Assembly: GCF_003614435.1 (NCBI RefSeq)
Contig: NZ_CP025548.1
Coordinates: 62,001 to 126,000 of the forward strand
DNA from: Mycobacterium paragordonae
GTDB taxonomy: Bacteria > Actinomycetota > Actinomycetes > Mycobacteriales > Mycobacteriaceae
DNA: 64,000 nucleotides
Reading direction: 5' to 3'
Part shown: in pieces, positions 1 to 7,757 of the stretch
Layout: each line of letters begins with the position of its first letter
Numbering within the stretch: the first letter of the stretch is position 1
Program-made: the position numbers and the translations under genes
Notes under the pieces: generated by a model
Told to the model about the DNA's origin: nothing
The model's database searches: none
Seen by the model: only the letters and a program-made list of their open reading frames with translations

Positions 1-373
1 CGCTGCGCACCCGCAAAATCCCGGCTAGGGACTTCACGGCAAGCTCTTCACGGTCGAGAAGCTGACGCGTCGCCTCGCTGTAACGCTGCATCGCAACATT
101 CCGCGAGTCCACGTACCATGCACTCAAGGCTTCACGCCAACCCAAGCCGCGACCCGGTTCCCAAGCCGCAGAAGGCATTTCCCTGATCGCGTGCAGCGCC
201 AGCTGCTCAGCGTCACTGTAGACCGCACCGCCGGTGTGTCCCCCCGCTCCGATCGGCAGACAGACCTCGTCTCGCCAGGTGACAGTCAACGTTCCGTTAC
301 GCGCCCGCCCGAGAATATCTTCTATCAGCGACGCACTCAGCGTGTTAAAATAGGTGCCGCCAACGTAATTCAC
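1..373 (-). CDS. Partial gene of unknown function, 3' end beyond the window
   Basis: An uninterrupted minus-strand frame starts at a GTG at 373 and stays open to the left edge (about 124 codons). The GTG overlaps the TGA of the preceding gene (GTGA, 370-373), so it is the distal member of the 4134-to-1 operon. The product starts MNYVGGTYFNTLSASL and has ordinary amino-acid composition (LIEDILGRAR, WREALSAWYVDSRNV), unlike the Arg/Pro-rich shadows on the other strand. It follows the DUF5631/DUF5632-type gene, where mycobacterial chromosomes also carry small unknown genes. I do not recognise a domain. Confidence 0.7.
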   Translation of the reverse strand, partial: MNYVGGTYFNTLSASLIEDILGRARNGTLTVTWRDEVCLPIGAGGHTGGAVYSDAEQLALHAIREMPSAAWEPGRGLGWREALSAWYVDSRNVAMQRYSEATRQLLDREELAVKSLAGILRVRS

Positions 374-2379
374 GTCCGAACGGTGGTTCCGAACCAGCGG
401 AAGTGGTAGTCGGCGAGCATCAGCTGATCGTTGTGCACGGCGTCGATCGCTGCGAGCAGCATCCAGTTGCCCAGCTCGTGGGCGTTGACTTCGCCGTCGC
501 TGCGGGCGTAGTCGGCCAGCACCAGCTGCCGTTGTGCGTCCATCGCCCCGTGCAGCTCGACGAGCTCGGCGGGCAACGCGCCGCCGCCTTTGGCCCAGGC
601 GGTGGCCAGGGTGTGCGCCACCCGCGGCAGCCCGTCACGCCACTGGGTGGCTTGCCGCAGCTGCCAACCCAAATCTGACACCGGCGCCAACTTGCGCGGG
701 GTATCCGACAACTCCACACCGGCCACACCGGAGGTGTCGTGCCCGGGCGCCAGTTCAGTGTGAAACCCGCTGCCGCGCACCAAATCCCGCAATGACACCA
801 ACGCTCCGGGCGCCGGCAGGTCCGCGGACCGCGGCACGCCGACTCCGGGCGGCACCCATCCGCCACCAAGATCGGTGGCCACCATGGTCACCCCATCCGG
901 GCGAGACGCAGCAACCCACCGCAGCCGCGGCTCCTGAGCCGCCATCGCACCCGCGAAGTCATCGCAGCGGGCCTGCTCGACCGAGTCGGCCGCCACCTTG
1001 CCGGCGGCCGCACCCGCCGATGCCGCCGCGGCCTGACCCAACACCACTCCCCCACCAGACGGTCCGGCCACGGGGGCAGGTGTCACCGCGGCCACGGTGC
1101 GCACCAGCGCCGGACCGGGCACCGGCGCCGCCGGCGCCGAACCCAGCACCGGACCAGGCGTCGGCGCCAACGGCGGAGACGCCGGCGCCGTGGCTGCGAC
1201 CATCCGCACATCTGAGCCGTACGGCGGCAGCGGCCCATGCGGTTCCGGCGTCATCGGCGTCATCGGTGTCATCGGGGCAGCGGGGGCCGCAGCAGCGGGA
1301 GGCGGAGCCGTCACCGGCGCCGCGGGCGCCGCGTGGGACACCATCGCACCACCGTGATCCATCACCGGCGCCACCGCCGGCGCGACCGGCGCACCTGCCG
1401 CCGCGATGTGCGGTGCAATCACCACGGGGGCGACGACCGTCGGAACCGCACGCGCGGCCCCGGACAGGGCAGCTGACACGGCGCCACCGGGGTTGAAACC
1501 AGCTGGGATGGGCGCCTTGGCCTCAGCAGAGGCAGCCGCGCCGCCGGCCACGCCCGGGGCGCCGGACACGATCGGCGCCGCAGGCACCCGCGGTGCTGCT
1601 GGGGCGGCCGGAGCAGCCGGCGCTGAAGGCGCGGGCGCTGTAGGTGCGGGGGGCGACACCAGCTGTCCGGCCAAGCCACCGCCAGCTCCATCCGGCAACG
1701 GCGGGGATGAAGGACCGACGTATTCGTGTCCGAGTGTGCGAGTGGGTGGGGCGGGTGCGGCCGGCGGCGGTCCCCCGGTGCCGAACCCGGCGGCGGTGAC
1801 CTTCGGTGTTTTGCCGTGCGGCGTGAGGTGCGAATGAATGCTCTGCATTTCCCGGCCGTGCGCACGCGCCATACCAGCCAGCATCTGTTGGCCGGCGGCC
1901 AACATCTCGGCCTCAGCGCAGGCATACACCCGCTGATAATCTTCCGTCGCCTCCGCCAGGATCACCGCCTTCGCCGCTTCCCGTTGCGCCGCAGAGCCTT
2001 TGAGCTTCGCGATCTGTTGGTGAGCATCGACGACGATTCTGCGGACGCTGGAGTCCAGCGCGGTGTAGATGTCGGCCGCCTGGGCGTAGCCGCGAGCTTT
2101 CGCGTCATGGCCGTCGGCGTTGTTAGAGTGCGTGACCCGTGCCCGCTGATGCGCCTGCATCAGATTGTCCGCGGACACACCGGCCACATCAGCGCCTGCC
2201 AACATCTCAAAGATCTGCTGCTGATTGGCCGCAGCCTCCGTGTGGATCTCGGCGAAGCTATCGCGCTTGGCCGAATGCATCTGGCCATGCTCGCTGCCCG
2301 GATTCCAGACGTTACCCGCCGAGATCACCGTCGCATACGGCAGCGCACGCCAGTCCGCACCACCCATCACACCCGCCAT
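370..2379 (-). CDS. Large Ala/Pro-rich protein with DUF5632/DUF5631-like C-terminus (ESX-associated type)
   Basis: 669-aa product from the ATG at 2379, which overlaps the TAA of the upstream gene (TAATG); a TTG nine bases earlier is a weaker choice. Residues about 25-165 are helical and Gln/Ala-rich (EIHTEAAANQQQIFEM, AAQREAAKAVILAEATEDY). A long low-complexity Pro/Ala/Gly linker fills roughly residues 190-480. The globular C-terminus (GVTMVATDLGGGWVPPGV, then WRDGLPRVAHTLATAWAKG and NAHELGNWMLLAAIDAVHND) resembles the paired DUF5632-DUF5631 modules of M. tuberculosis Rv3899c-like proteins. Those genes lie beside type VII secretion loci; the molecular role is unknown. Similarity is from memory of the family. 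Confidence 0.75.
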   Translation of the reverse strand: MAGVMGGADWRALPYATVISAGNVWNPGSEHGQMHSAKRDSFAEIHTEAAANQQQIFEMLAGADVAGVSADNLMQAHQRARVTHSNNADGHDAKARGYAQAADIYTALDSSVRRIVVDAHQQIAKLKGSAAQREAAKAVILAEATEDYQRVYACAEAEMLAAGQQMLAGMARAHGREMQSIHSHLTPHGKTPKVTAAGFGTGGPPPAAPAPPTRTLGHEYVGPSSPPLPDGAGGGLAGQLVSPPAPTAPAPSAPAAPAAPAAPRVPAAPIVSGAPGVAGGAAASAEAKAPIPAGFNPGGAVSAALSGAARAVPTVVAPVVIAPHIAAAGAPVAPAVAPVMDHGGAMVSHAAPAAPVTAPPPAAAAPAAPMTPMTPMTPEPHGPLPPYGSDVRMVAATAPASPPLAPTPGPVLGSAPAAPVPGPALVRTVAAVTPAPVAGPSGGGVVLGQAAAASAGAAAGKVAADSVEQARCDDFAGAMAAQEPRLRWVAASRPDGVTMVATDLGGGWVPPGVGVPRSADLPAPGALVSLRDLVRGSGFHTELAPGHDTSGVAGVELSDTPRKLAPVSDLGWQLRQATQWRDGLPRVAHTLATAWAKGGGALPAELVELHGAMDAQRQLVLADYARSDGEVNAHELGNWMLLAAIDAVHNDQLMLADYHFRWFGTTVRT

Positions 2380-2987
2380 TACGCGCAACTCCGCTCGATT
2401 TGGCCGTAACTCGTCGTCATCGCCGCATGCGCCCGGTCCAACTGATCGATATCCGTCGAACTACCGAAAGCATCCGCGGCGCCAGCTGCATACGCTGTTA
2501 CCGCGTTCCGAAGCTCACTCGGCGCAGCCGGGTCGACCCGGGTCGGCAACCACGTAGACGCCGCCAAGTAATCACTCGCGACCAACGACCGGCGCGACCA
2601 CCCCAGCGCGTCATCCGGACCAGTCGGCGGTGGCCAGTTTGTTTCGGTAAGCAGCCGTTCGTGGATGGTTTTCGCTGCGTTGCAGGCTTTCTCCTTGGCT
2701 GCTGTCACCTGATCGTTGGTGAAGGTGGGTGCTGCGGGAGTGGTCGGTCGCGCTGTCGCGGGTGCGGGGGCCGGGCCCGGGCGCAGTAGCGCGACGAGCA
2801 GCGCTGCGGCGGCCAGTACCACGGCCAGGGCTGCGAGGGTCAGCGTCAGCGCGCCGGTGCGGCGGCGCGGTGGGGGCATGTGTGGCGGCAGCATCGGTGG
2901 TGGTGGTGCCGGCTGCTGCGGGGTGTGTGGTTGGGCGTAGGCGGGTGGCGGCATGCCCACATCGATGCCCGGATGCGTTTGGGTCAT
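2379..2987 (-). CDS. Single-pass membrane protein of the ESX-like operon
   Basis: 202 aa from the ATG at 2987, whose ATG overlaps the preceding TGA (ATGA). Layout: cytosolic Pro-rich N-terminus (residues 1-45, PPPPMLPPHMPPP), one strong transmembrane segment (GALTLTLAALAVVLAAAALL), then an exported domain of about 130 residues that includes FTNDQVTAAKEKACNAAKTI and a C-terminal Cys. This design is common for mycobacterial membrane proteins next to type VII loci (compare the Rv3901c position next to Rv3899c/Rv3900c). Two Cys (KACNAA and IERSCA) could form a disulphide outside the membrane. No enzymatic motif is visible. Confidence 0.75.
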   Translation of the reverse strand: MTQTHPGIDVGMPPPAYAQPHTPQQPAPPPPMLPPHMPPPRRRTGALTLTLAALAVVLAAAALLVALLRPGPAPAPATARPTTPAAPTFTNDQVTAAKEKACNAAKTIHERLLTETNWPPPTGPDDALGWSRRSLVASDYLAASTWLPTRVDPAAPSELRNAVTAYAAGAADAFGSSTDIDQLDRAHAAMTTSYGQIERSCA

Positions 2988-3904
2988 GTTGTTTTCGCCT
3001 CCTTGTCTTTGGCGGTGGCGGAGTTTTGTGCGGTGGCGGCGGATTTCGGCCCGAGCCGTACCCGGTTGACGACGGGGGCGTCGAGGCGGTCGGCGACGAA
3101 GCGGCCCACGACGGGTTTGGCGTTGGCGATGGTCGGTGGTTGCACTTTCTTGGTGACCTGGTTCTTGTCGCCGCCGGCGGCGGCGCCGCCCATGCCGGGT
3201 GCCATCGGCATCATCGGCATGCCCATCCCGGTTTGCGCGGCTGGTGTGGCGGCCGGTGCCGGGGTGATCGGGGGTGCGGCTGCGGCTGGGAAGGTGGCGG
3301 CTGCCGGCAGCTGCGGTGGCGCCAGGTAGGTGGCGGGCAGTGTGGTGCCTTCGCCTCCTGCTCCCCCGCCTCCGCCTTCGCCGTCGCCTCCACCGCCGCC
3401 GCTGCCGAAGTCGCCGTCGCCGAACGCGTCGTCGAAGCCGGCGTCCTCGTCGTCGTCCCATTCGCCGTCGTCGCCGGCGGCGTTGGTGGCTGAGGTCAAC
3501 ATGGTTTGCATGGCCTGGGTTCCCGCTTGCGCCATCGATTGAGGGATCGCGGCCAGGCCGCCCAGCATGCCGGTCAGACCGCCCATGATGCCGGTCAGTG
3601 CTTGTGGCACAGCTTGACTCATTTGCGTGAGCATTTGCTGGGATTGTTCGTCGTTGGCGGGGAATTTGCCGAGGATGTCGCCGTATTGGTCGGCGCGGTC
3701 GCCTTGTTGCTCGGCGACGTCGCCGTCGTTCTCGCCGTCGTCGGAGTTGGCCGCGCTGACCAGTGCGTTGTAGGCGGCATCGAGCGATCCCATCGGGGGG
3801 TGCGGCACATCGGGTGCGACCGGCGGTGCCGGCGCATCAGCGAACTGGCCGCCCAGATACGGTGCGGTCGCGAAGGTGATCTGGCCGCCGCCTGCGGTGG
3901 TCAT
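2984..3904 (-). CDS. Acidic Gly/Ala-rich protein of the ESX-like operon
   Basis: 306 aa from the ATG at 3904, coupled by ATGA to the upstream gene. The N-terminus (MTTAGGGQITFATAPYLGG) leads into a segment DAAYNALVSAANSDD that nearly repeats one in the 77-aa upstream protein. A helical stretch follows (QQMLTQMSQAVPQALTGIMG), then a strongly acidic and Gly-rich linker around residues 150-185 and a Pro/Ala tail rich in MGMPMMPMAPGMGG. The position and composition suit the alanine-rich ESX-associated proteins next to Rv3899c-like genes; secretion substrate or scaffold is a guess. No catalytic motif is seen. Confidence 0.7.
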   Translation of the reverse strand: MTTAGGGQITFATAPYLGGQFADAPAPPVAPDVPHPPMGSLDAAYNALVSAANSDDGENDGDVAEQQGDRADQYGDILGKFPANDEQSQQMLTQMSQAVPQALTGIMGGLTGMLGGLAAIPQSMAQAGTQAMQTMLTSATNAAGDDGEWDDDEDAGFDDAFGDGDFGSGGGGGDGEGGGGGAGGEGTTLPATYLAPPQLPAAATFPAAAAPPITPAPAATPAAQTGMGMPMMPMAPGMGGAAAGGDKNQVTKKVQPPTIANAKPVVGRFVADRLDAPVVNRVRLGPKSAATAQNSATAKDKEAKTT

Positions 3905-4134
3905 AGCTTCTCCAGGATTGCTTGGGAGGTGAGTGTTTGCCTGGCCTGCCACATCGCTTTGCAGGCGGCGTCGTTGAGTTGGTCGTCGCTGTTGATCGCG
4001 GAGACCAGCGCGGCGTAGGCGGCGTCGAGGGGACCCGCTACTGGCGGTAGCGCGTCAGGGACGGTAGCAGGCGGAGGAGCGTCCAGGGCCATGTTCAGCA
4101 GCAGCGTGCCGACCTCCTGGGCGGTGTTATCCAT
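3901..4134 (-). CDS. Small helical protein, first gene of the ESX-like operon
   Basis: 77 aa (MDNTAQEVGTLLLNMALDAP). A purine-rich stretch GGGAGGATAGGAAACGAGG lies 15-30 nt upstream on the minus strand. It contains DAAYAALVSAINSDDQLND, a near copy of a segment in the next protein (DAAYNALVSAANSDD), suggesting the two share an interaction module or that one arose from part of the other. The stop overlaps the next start (ATGA). An IS605-type element ends about 90 bp upstream at 4227, so the operon's original promoter region may have been displaced. Confidence 0.65.
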   Translation of the reverse strand: MDNTAQEVGTLLLNMALDAPPPATVPDALPPVAGPLDAAYAALVSAINSDDQLNDAACKAMWQARQTLTSQAILEKL

Positions 4135-4226
4135 ACAGAGCCCCCTCGTTTCCTATCCTCCCAGCGTAGATGCCATCACGGACACGCGAAAGTCGTTTGG
4201 AATGCTTCGCCTTGCTGCGGTGTCTC

Positions 4227-4260
4227 TTGACGTTCCTCCCCACGGCTGAAGCCGGGGGGA
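4227..4260 (-). ncRNA. Right-end hairpin of element C, expected 3' end of the TnpB guide RNA
   Basis: On the minus strand the sequence after tnpB folds as CCCC-CGGCT..AGCCG-GGGG with a small bulge and finishes with GGGGAGGAACGTCAA. In IS200/IS605 elements the omega/re-RNA covers this end and its guide is the flanking sequence just beyond the boundary. By that rule the guide would begin GAGACACCGCAGCAAGGCG. Seen: hairpin and shared ACGTCAA end. Inferred: RNA production. Confidence 0.5.
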
Positions 4261-4270
4261 TTCCAACCTG

Positions 4271-5524
4271 TTAGACGGGTTGGAGCAGTAATTCCTCGCG
4301 GTTTCCTGCTGGTTCCTGCGTCGGCGTCTCTGCAGCACCCGAGGGCACCGCAGATTCTCGGCAGGCGGTGACCGCAAGCCCTGCGGCCAGGATGTTTTTG
4401 GCGGCGTTTATGTCCGCGTGCTCGGCGGGGCGTGAGCAGTGGGTGCAACGGAAGACCGCTTGGCTCTCGCGGGATTTCGGGTCCACATGCCCACACGCCG
4501 AGCAGCGTTGTGACGTGAACGCTGCCGGAACTTTCACCACTTCTGTCCCGGTGTAGCGGGACACAGACCGTAACGCTTGCTCGAACCGGTACCAGCCTTT
4601 CGACAAGATTGCTTTGTTCAGGCCCGACTTGGCAGCGGCGCCGTTCGGCAGAAAACTGCCCGGGTTGTTCGGGTCCGGGACGGGCTGCGCCCGCCGGGTC
4701 ATGTTCTTGGCCGGCAGCTTCTCCAGCACCACCACCGCGTTGTTCTGCGCTAGCTGGTGGGCAGTTTTCTGGCAGAAATCCAACCGCCGGCGACGCTCCC
4801 GAGCCCGCACCTTCGCCAGGGCTGCACAAGTCTTGTTGCGGTTAGCCGAGCCCTTCGCGGCTCGTGACAGCGTCCGCTGCAACGCCACCGTGCGGCGTTG
4901 CTCGCCGGTGGTGACGAACGCCCGGTCCAGCAGCTCACCGTCGCTGGTGGCCACCGCCACCACCACCCCGCGGTCCACACCCACCGCCGACCTGGGAGCA
5001 GCATGGGTTGCCGGCTTCTCGGCCGCGTCCTCGACCAGCAAAGAGACATACCAGTGCTGGCCCTCACGGCTGAGGGTGGCCGAGCGGATGGTTTCACCAT
5101 CCAAGCTGCGGGTCTGCCGGAACTTCACCCACCCGAGCTTGGGCAGCTTCACCCGAGAATGGCGGCGGTTGAGCTTCTCCACCGCCATCTTGTTCCCTTC
5201 GGGAAACCGGAACGATGGCGACCACCGCCGCGCTGAACGCCACCGCACACCGAAGGTGCCATGCTCACGGCATGCCCTGTCCAGGTCCATCAACGTCTGC
5301 TGCAGACAATGCCCTGGAACGTCTTTCAACCATGGGTGCTCGACCTTGGCCTCGGCCAGCTCATGAGCTTGAGGCCCGTAATTCATCCACGCCCCACGGC
5401 GGCGGTACTCACGGCGTTGTTCCAGCCCGGTGTTGAACACCGCCCGACACACTGCACCGATCCGCTCAGCGTATTCGGCTTGTTCGTCGGTGAACTCGAT
5501 ACGAAACCGCCTCCCCGCCAACAT
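4271..5524 (-). CDS. tnpB: TnpB RNA-guided nuclease (IS605 family)
   Basis: 417 aa from the ATG at 5524, just after the tnpA stop at 5527. All RuvC-like residues are visible: Asp in SAVGVDRGVVV, Glu in VVVLEKLPAKNM, and Asp in EHADINAAKNILAAG. The zinc finger is complete (CSACGH ... FRCTHC). N-terminal segments FRIEFTDEQAEYAERIG and FRFPEGNKMAVEKLN fit the wedge/REC region. TnpB cuts DNA guided by an RNA from the element end, which helps retain the element. The length is at the upper end for the family, with a poorly conserved tail of about 30 residues. It appears intact. Confidence 0.9.
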   Translation of the reverse strand: MLAGRRFRIEFTDEQAEYAERIGAVCRAVFNTGLEQRREYRRRGAWMNYGPQAHELAEAKVEHPWLKDVPGHCLQQTLMDLDRACREHGTFGVRWRSARRWSPSFRFPEGNKMAVEKLNRRHSRVKLPKLGWVKFRQTRSLDGETIRSATLSREGQHWYVSLLVEDAAEKPATHAAPRSAVGVDRGVVVAVATSDGELLDRAFVTTGEQRRTVALQRTLSRAAKGSANRNKTCAALAKVRARERRRRLDFCQKTAHQLAQNNAVVVLEKLPAKNMTRRAQPVPDPNNPGSFLPNGAAAKSGLNKAILSKGWYRFEQALRSVSRYTGTEVVKVPAAFTSQRCSACGHVDPKSRESQAVFRCTHCSRPAEHADINAAKNILAAGLAVTACRESAVPSGAAETPTQEPAGNREELLLQPV

Positions 5525-5526
5525 AT

Positions 5527-5937
5527 TCAGCGGTCCTTCTGCGTCTCGACGTACCGCTTGATCACCGACAACGGTGCACCACCGACGGTGGCGACGAAGT
5601 ACGAGTTGGTCCACAGTGACGGCAACCGCGATTTCAGCCACGGGAACTCTTCACGCAGCACCCGCGAGGAGCGGCCCTTGATGGCCTTCACCAACTTGTG
5701 CACCCCGAACTGGGGATCCACCTCCACCAGTAGATGCACGTGATCAGGCATGGTCTCCAACTCGATCAACCATGCCCCCTTCTCCGTGATCACCTCGGCG
5801 ATGATCTCTTTCAAGCGTTGCTCCATCCGCCCGCCGATCACTCGGCGGCGGTACTTCGGGCACCACACCACGTGATACGCGCACTGGAACGCGATATTCG
5901 CGTTCGTCCGCAACGTAACACCCACAACCGACAACAT
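5527..5937 (-). CDS. tnpA: Y1 transposase TnpA (IS200/IS605 HUH family)
   Basis: 136 aa, the usual length. The HUH motif is PDHVHLLV and the catalytic tyrosine lies in SVIKRYVETQ near the C-terminus; CAYHVVWCPKYRRRVI is the conserved beta strand of the family. TnpA excises and inserts single-stranded element DNA at hairpin-marked ends. Co-directional and almost touching tnpB, so the two are probably co-transcribed. Intact. Confidence 0.9.
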   Translation of the reverse strand: MLSVVGVTLRTNANIAFQCAYHVVWCPKYRRRVIGGRMEQRLKEIIAEVITEKGAWLIELETMPDHVHLLVEVDPQFGVHKLVKAIKGRSSRVLREEFPWLKSRLPSLWTNSYFVATVGGAPLSVIKRYVETQKDR

Positions 5938-6024
5938 TAGACAGGCAATACCTATCTAATTACGCCAACACGCCGAACCACACGGGGCAGCGGGCACCAC
6001 AAGCACGGGACTTGACGCGCTCAC

Positions 6025-6045
6025 CCCCAGGGTTAAAACCCGGGG
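6025..6045. repeat. Left-end hairpin of element C
   Basis: CCCC-A-GGGTT / AACCCGGGG, a stem with one bulged base, lies on the tnpA side. The left end of element A (7261-7280) has a comparable CCCCGGAC/GTCCGGGG stem followed by the same TGAGC motif. This is the expected TnpA recognition structure. Confidence 0.6.
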
Positions 6046-6233
6046 TCCGCCGCGCTACCTAGCTTCGATCGCTGCGCACTGTGCAGCGCTCGCTGTACCA
6101 GTTGGCGGACCGCTTCGGCGCGCTTGATACCTTCGCCGGCGGCGTAGGCGTCGACCTTGGCCAGGAGCTCGTCGCCTAGACGTATGTTGACGGGCCGCCC
6201 CACTTCGGGGCGGCCCACGGGCTGTTCCCCCAT
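6033..6233 (-). CDS. Ribbon-helix-helix antitoxin-like protein with altered C-terminus
   Basis: 66 aa. RPVNIRLGDELLAKVDAYA is the beta strand and first helix of an RHH (CopG-like) fold, followed by RAEAVRQLVQRAL. The last residues (about SAADPGF) are read from the end of IS element C, so the native tail was probably lost or changed. The gene follows a 73-aa gene with only one base between stop and start (TGACATG), a coupling typical of toxin-antitoxin pairs. It likely autoregulates through the repeats at 6468-6502. Confidence 0.65.
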   Translation of the reverse strand: MGEQPVGRPEVGRPVNIRLGDELLAKVDAYAAGEGIKRAEAVRQLVQRALHSAQRSKLGSAADPGF

Positions 6234-6234
6234 G

Positions 6235-6456
6235 TCAGATGGCGTTGTGGTGTTCGGCGAGCCATGCGCAATTGGCGGCGGCGCGTGCCTGAGCTTCTGT
6301 AGCGAAGCGCTTGCGGATGATGTATCGCTCCCCGATTCCGGAGATGTGCTGGAAGTTTCCGACGCCGTACTTGCCGCGTTCTTTGACGATGATGATGCCT
6401 GCGCGGTTGGTGAGGGTGCTGCTTTTGTAGTAGGCGCTTGCGATCACGTTGCTCAT
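6235..6456 (-). CDS. Small unknown protein coupled to an RHH antitoxin
   Basis: 73 aa from the ATG at 6456 (MSNVIASAYYKSST); an upstream in-frame start would run into the repeat region. Visible: IIIVKERGKYGVGNFQ and YIIRKRFATEAQARAAANCAWL. It reads like a compact beta-alpha protein, with the second half recalling small DUF1508- or RelE-like folds, but I cannot assign it. Followed by the RHH gene at one-base spacing, so it could be the toxin or a partner of that regulator. Confidence 0.6.
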   Translation of the reverse strand: MSNVIASAYYKSSTLTNRAGIIIVKERGKYGVGNFQHISGIGERYIIRKRFATEAQARAAANCAWLAEHHNAI

Positions 6457-6467
6457 GCCATTAACAC

Positions 6468-6502
6468 TACCGTTTATTGCTCGATTTATCAATACCGTTT
6501 AT
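6468..6502. promoter_or_regulatory. Direct repeats TACCGTTTAT upstream of the RHH operon
   Basis: Two identical 10-bp copies at 6468-6477 and 6493-6502, 25 bp apart, in an AT-rich patch immediately upstream of the 6456 start. RHH regulators bind short direct or inverted repeats, so this is the likely autoregulatory operator. Confidence 0.5.
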
Positions 6503-6620
6503 CCAGACAGGTTATTGCCGTTCCTCGGCGCGCATGCGCTCCAACAGCGTCCCGGCCTCCGGGCCGTCGCCCGGTCGCCCGCGTTCGTGTCGAGCATGCC
6601 GCGGTGCTTGAGCGGCGATG

Positions 6621-6929
6621 TTATCGCTCCGGTGTCGCGAGGATTCGGAAAAGCATGGTGTTGACGTCGGTGAGTGCTTGTACTCCGACGTTGTTCTGGA
6701 ACGCTTGGAGGCGTGATTTCCGGAGGCTGGTAATCAGACCTGTTGCGGCCCAATGGCCGTCGCCGAGATTGACTCCGAATCCGGTGTCTGGCTCGCCGGT
6801 CAAAACCGGGACAGCGATCACCGTCGGTTCTGTGGGAATCTCGTTATAGACCGTGGAGGACATGATCAGCACCCGCGTTGGAGCGCCGGTGTCTAGAGTC
6901 CAGATGTCGCCTCGGCGGGGGACGGTCAT
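6621..6929 (-). CDS. mazF: MazF/PemK-like toxin
   Basis: 102 aa, normal for the family. MTVPRRGDIWTLDTG opens with the PxRGDIW signature, and PTVIAVPVLTGEP, then ATGLITSLRKSRLQ, follow the MazF barrel pattern. MazF toxins are sequence-specific endoribonucleases. The start ATG overlaps the antitoxin stop (ATGA, 6926-6929), so the pair is translationally coupled. It is the last gene of an operon whose first gene is broken by IS element A. Confidence 0.85.
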   Translation of the reverse strand: MTVPRRGDIWTLDTGAPTRVLIMSSTVYNEIPTEPTVIAVPVLTGEPDTGFGVNLGDGHWAATGLITSLRKSRLQAFQNNVGVQALTDVNTMLFRILATPER

Positions 6930-7153
6930 CCGACCAGGTCGTCGAGATTGCGGTCGGCCCAGTCCTCGGCGAATGCGGCGACCTCGGGGTTGTTCGTCAA
7001 AAACTGGTGGTGCGCGAGGCAGCGTCGGCGCATGTCTTCGGCGTCAAGCAACTCCTCGATCCAGGCGTTCATCGAGCGCTCGTCGGCTTCAGCGTGACGT
7101 TTGACTGCTTCGTAGGCCGACTCCGACAAGCGAAGGGTGATGATACGTGCCAT
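6926..7153 (-). CDS. RHH-type antitoxin of the MazF-like toxin
   Basis: 75 aa from the ATG at 7153. MARIITLRLSESAYEAVKRHA and ERSMNAWIEELLDAE form an RHH DNA-binding domain. The acidic, Trp-containing tail (AAFAEDWADRNLDDLVG) is the usual toxin-wrapping part. The start overlaps the stop of the upstream broken gene (TGATG at 7153-7155) and the stop overlaps the toxin start. The family partner and operon position make the role secure; the exact subfamily is not. Confidence 0.8.
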   Translation of the reverse strand: MARIITLRLSESAYEAVKRHAEADERSMNAWIEELLDAEDMRRRCLAHHQFLTNNPEVAAFAEDWADRNLDDLVG

Positions 7154-7260
7154 CACACGATGGTAGCAGCGTTTGACAGCAGCCCTTGTGTCTCGGTCCC
7201 AGGCCATATGATGACCGCACCCGCGTTGTTGAGTGCGTTGACCGGAATCTTGGGCGCAAG

Positions 7261-7280
7261 CCCCGGACTTCAGTCCGGGG
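7261..7280. repeat. Left-end hairpin of element A
   Basis: CCCCGGAC-TTCA-GTCCGGGG, perfect 8-bp arms, followed by TGAGC as in element C. Expected TnpA binding structure. Confidence 0.7.
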
Positions 7281-7318
7281 TGAGCCCATCCCGTCTGTCG
7301 GCGGGCGTTGCTCGACGC

Positions 7319-7735
7319 TCAGAGTGGTCGGGCTTGTCCGTCGATGTACTGCTTGATGATCGACAAGGGTGCGCCTCCGCAGGAGACGGCGAAGTAGGAC
7401 GGCGACCAGAGGTGTCCGCGCATGCGGGCGCGGACACAGGTGCCGGTGTATTCGCGGCGGATGGAGTGGGCGGTGCGGCCCTTGAGTCGCTGGACCAGCG
7501 TGGAGACTGCCAGCGTGGGCGGGTAGGAGACGAGCAGGTGCACGTGGTCGGCTTCGCCGTTGAACTCGACCAACTCGGTGCCCAGTTCGGTGCAGGCATC
7601 GCGCATGATGTTTTCGCAGTGGGTGAGCATGGCGTCGGTGAACACCGGTCGCCGGTACTTCGTCACGAACACCACGTGGGCGTGCAGCAGCGACACGCTG
7701 TGCCGGGCACGGCGATAGCTCGGGGTTGTTGTCAT
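7319..7735 (-). CDS. tnpA: Y1 transposase TnpA, element A
   Basis: 138 aa. HUH motif in ADHVHLLVSYPP and catalytic Tyr in LSIIKQYIDGQ; HAHVVFVTKYRRPVF is typical. Divergent from tnpB, with 22 bp between the start codons, so one short region drives both. Intact, unlike the copy in element B, which has lost its C-terminal half including the tyrosine. Confidence 0.9.
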   Translation of the reverse strand: MTTTPSYRRARHSVSLLHAHVVFVTKYRRPVFTDAMLTHCENIMRDACTELGTELVEFNGEADHVHLLVSYPPTLAVSTLVQRLKGRTAHSIRREYTGTCVRARMRGHLWSPSYFAVSCGGAPLSIIKQYIDGQARPL

Positions 7736-7757
7736 AGGCGGCCTTTACAGTCGGGGG

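Larger units (their letters stand above)
4227..6050 (-). mobile_element. IS605-type element C with co-directional tnpA and tnpB
   Basis: The element carries a Y1 transposase (tnpA) followed by TnpB on the same strand. The tnpB-side end is defined by comparison with the other elements here: a GGGG-rich hairpin followed by ACGTCAA, ending at 4227 on the minus strand. The tnpA-side end contains a CCCC-A-GGGTT/AACCCGGGG hairpin (6025-6045), and its outer boundary is uncertain within about 6045-6070. It has entered or abutted the 3' end of an RHH gene (6033-6233), whose last residues appear to come from the element. Confidence 0.75.

Noticed and set aside
534..1496. 320-codon plus-strand frame opposite the DUF5631-type gene
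   Set aside because: Arg/Pro/Ala-only composition; shadow of the low-complexity linker.
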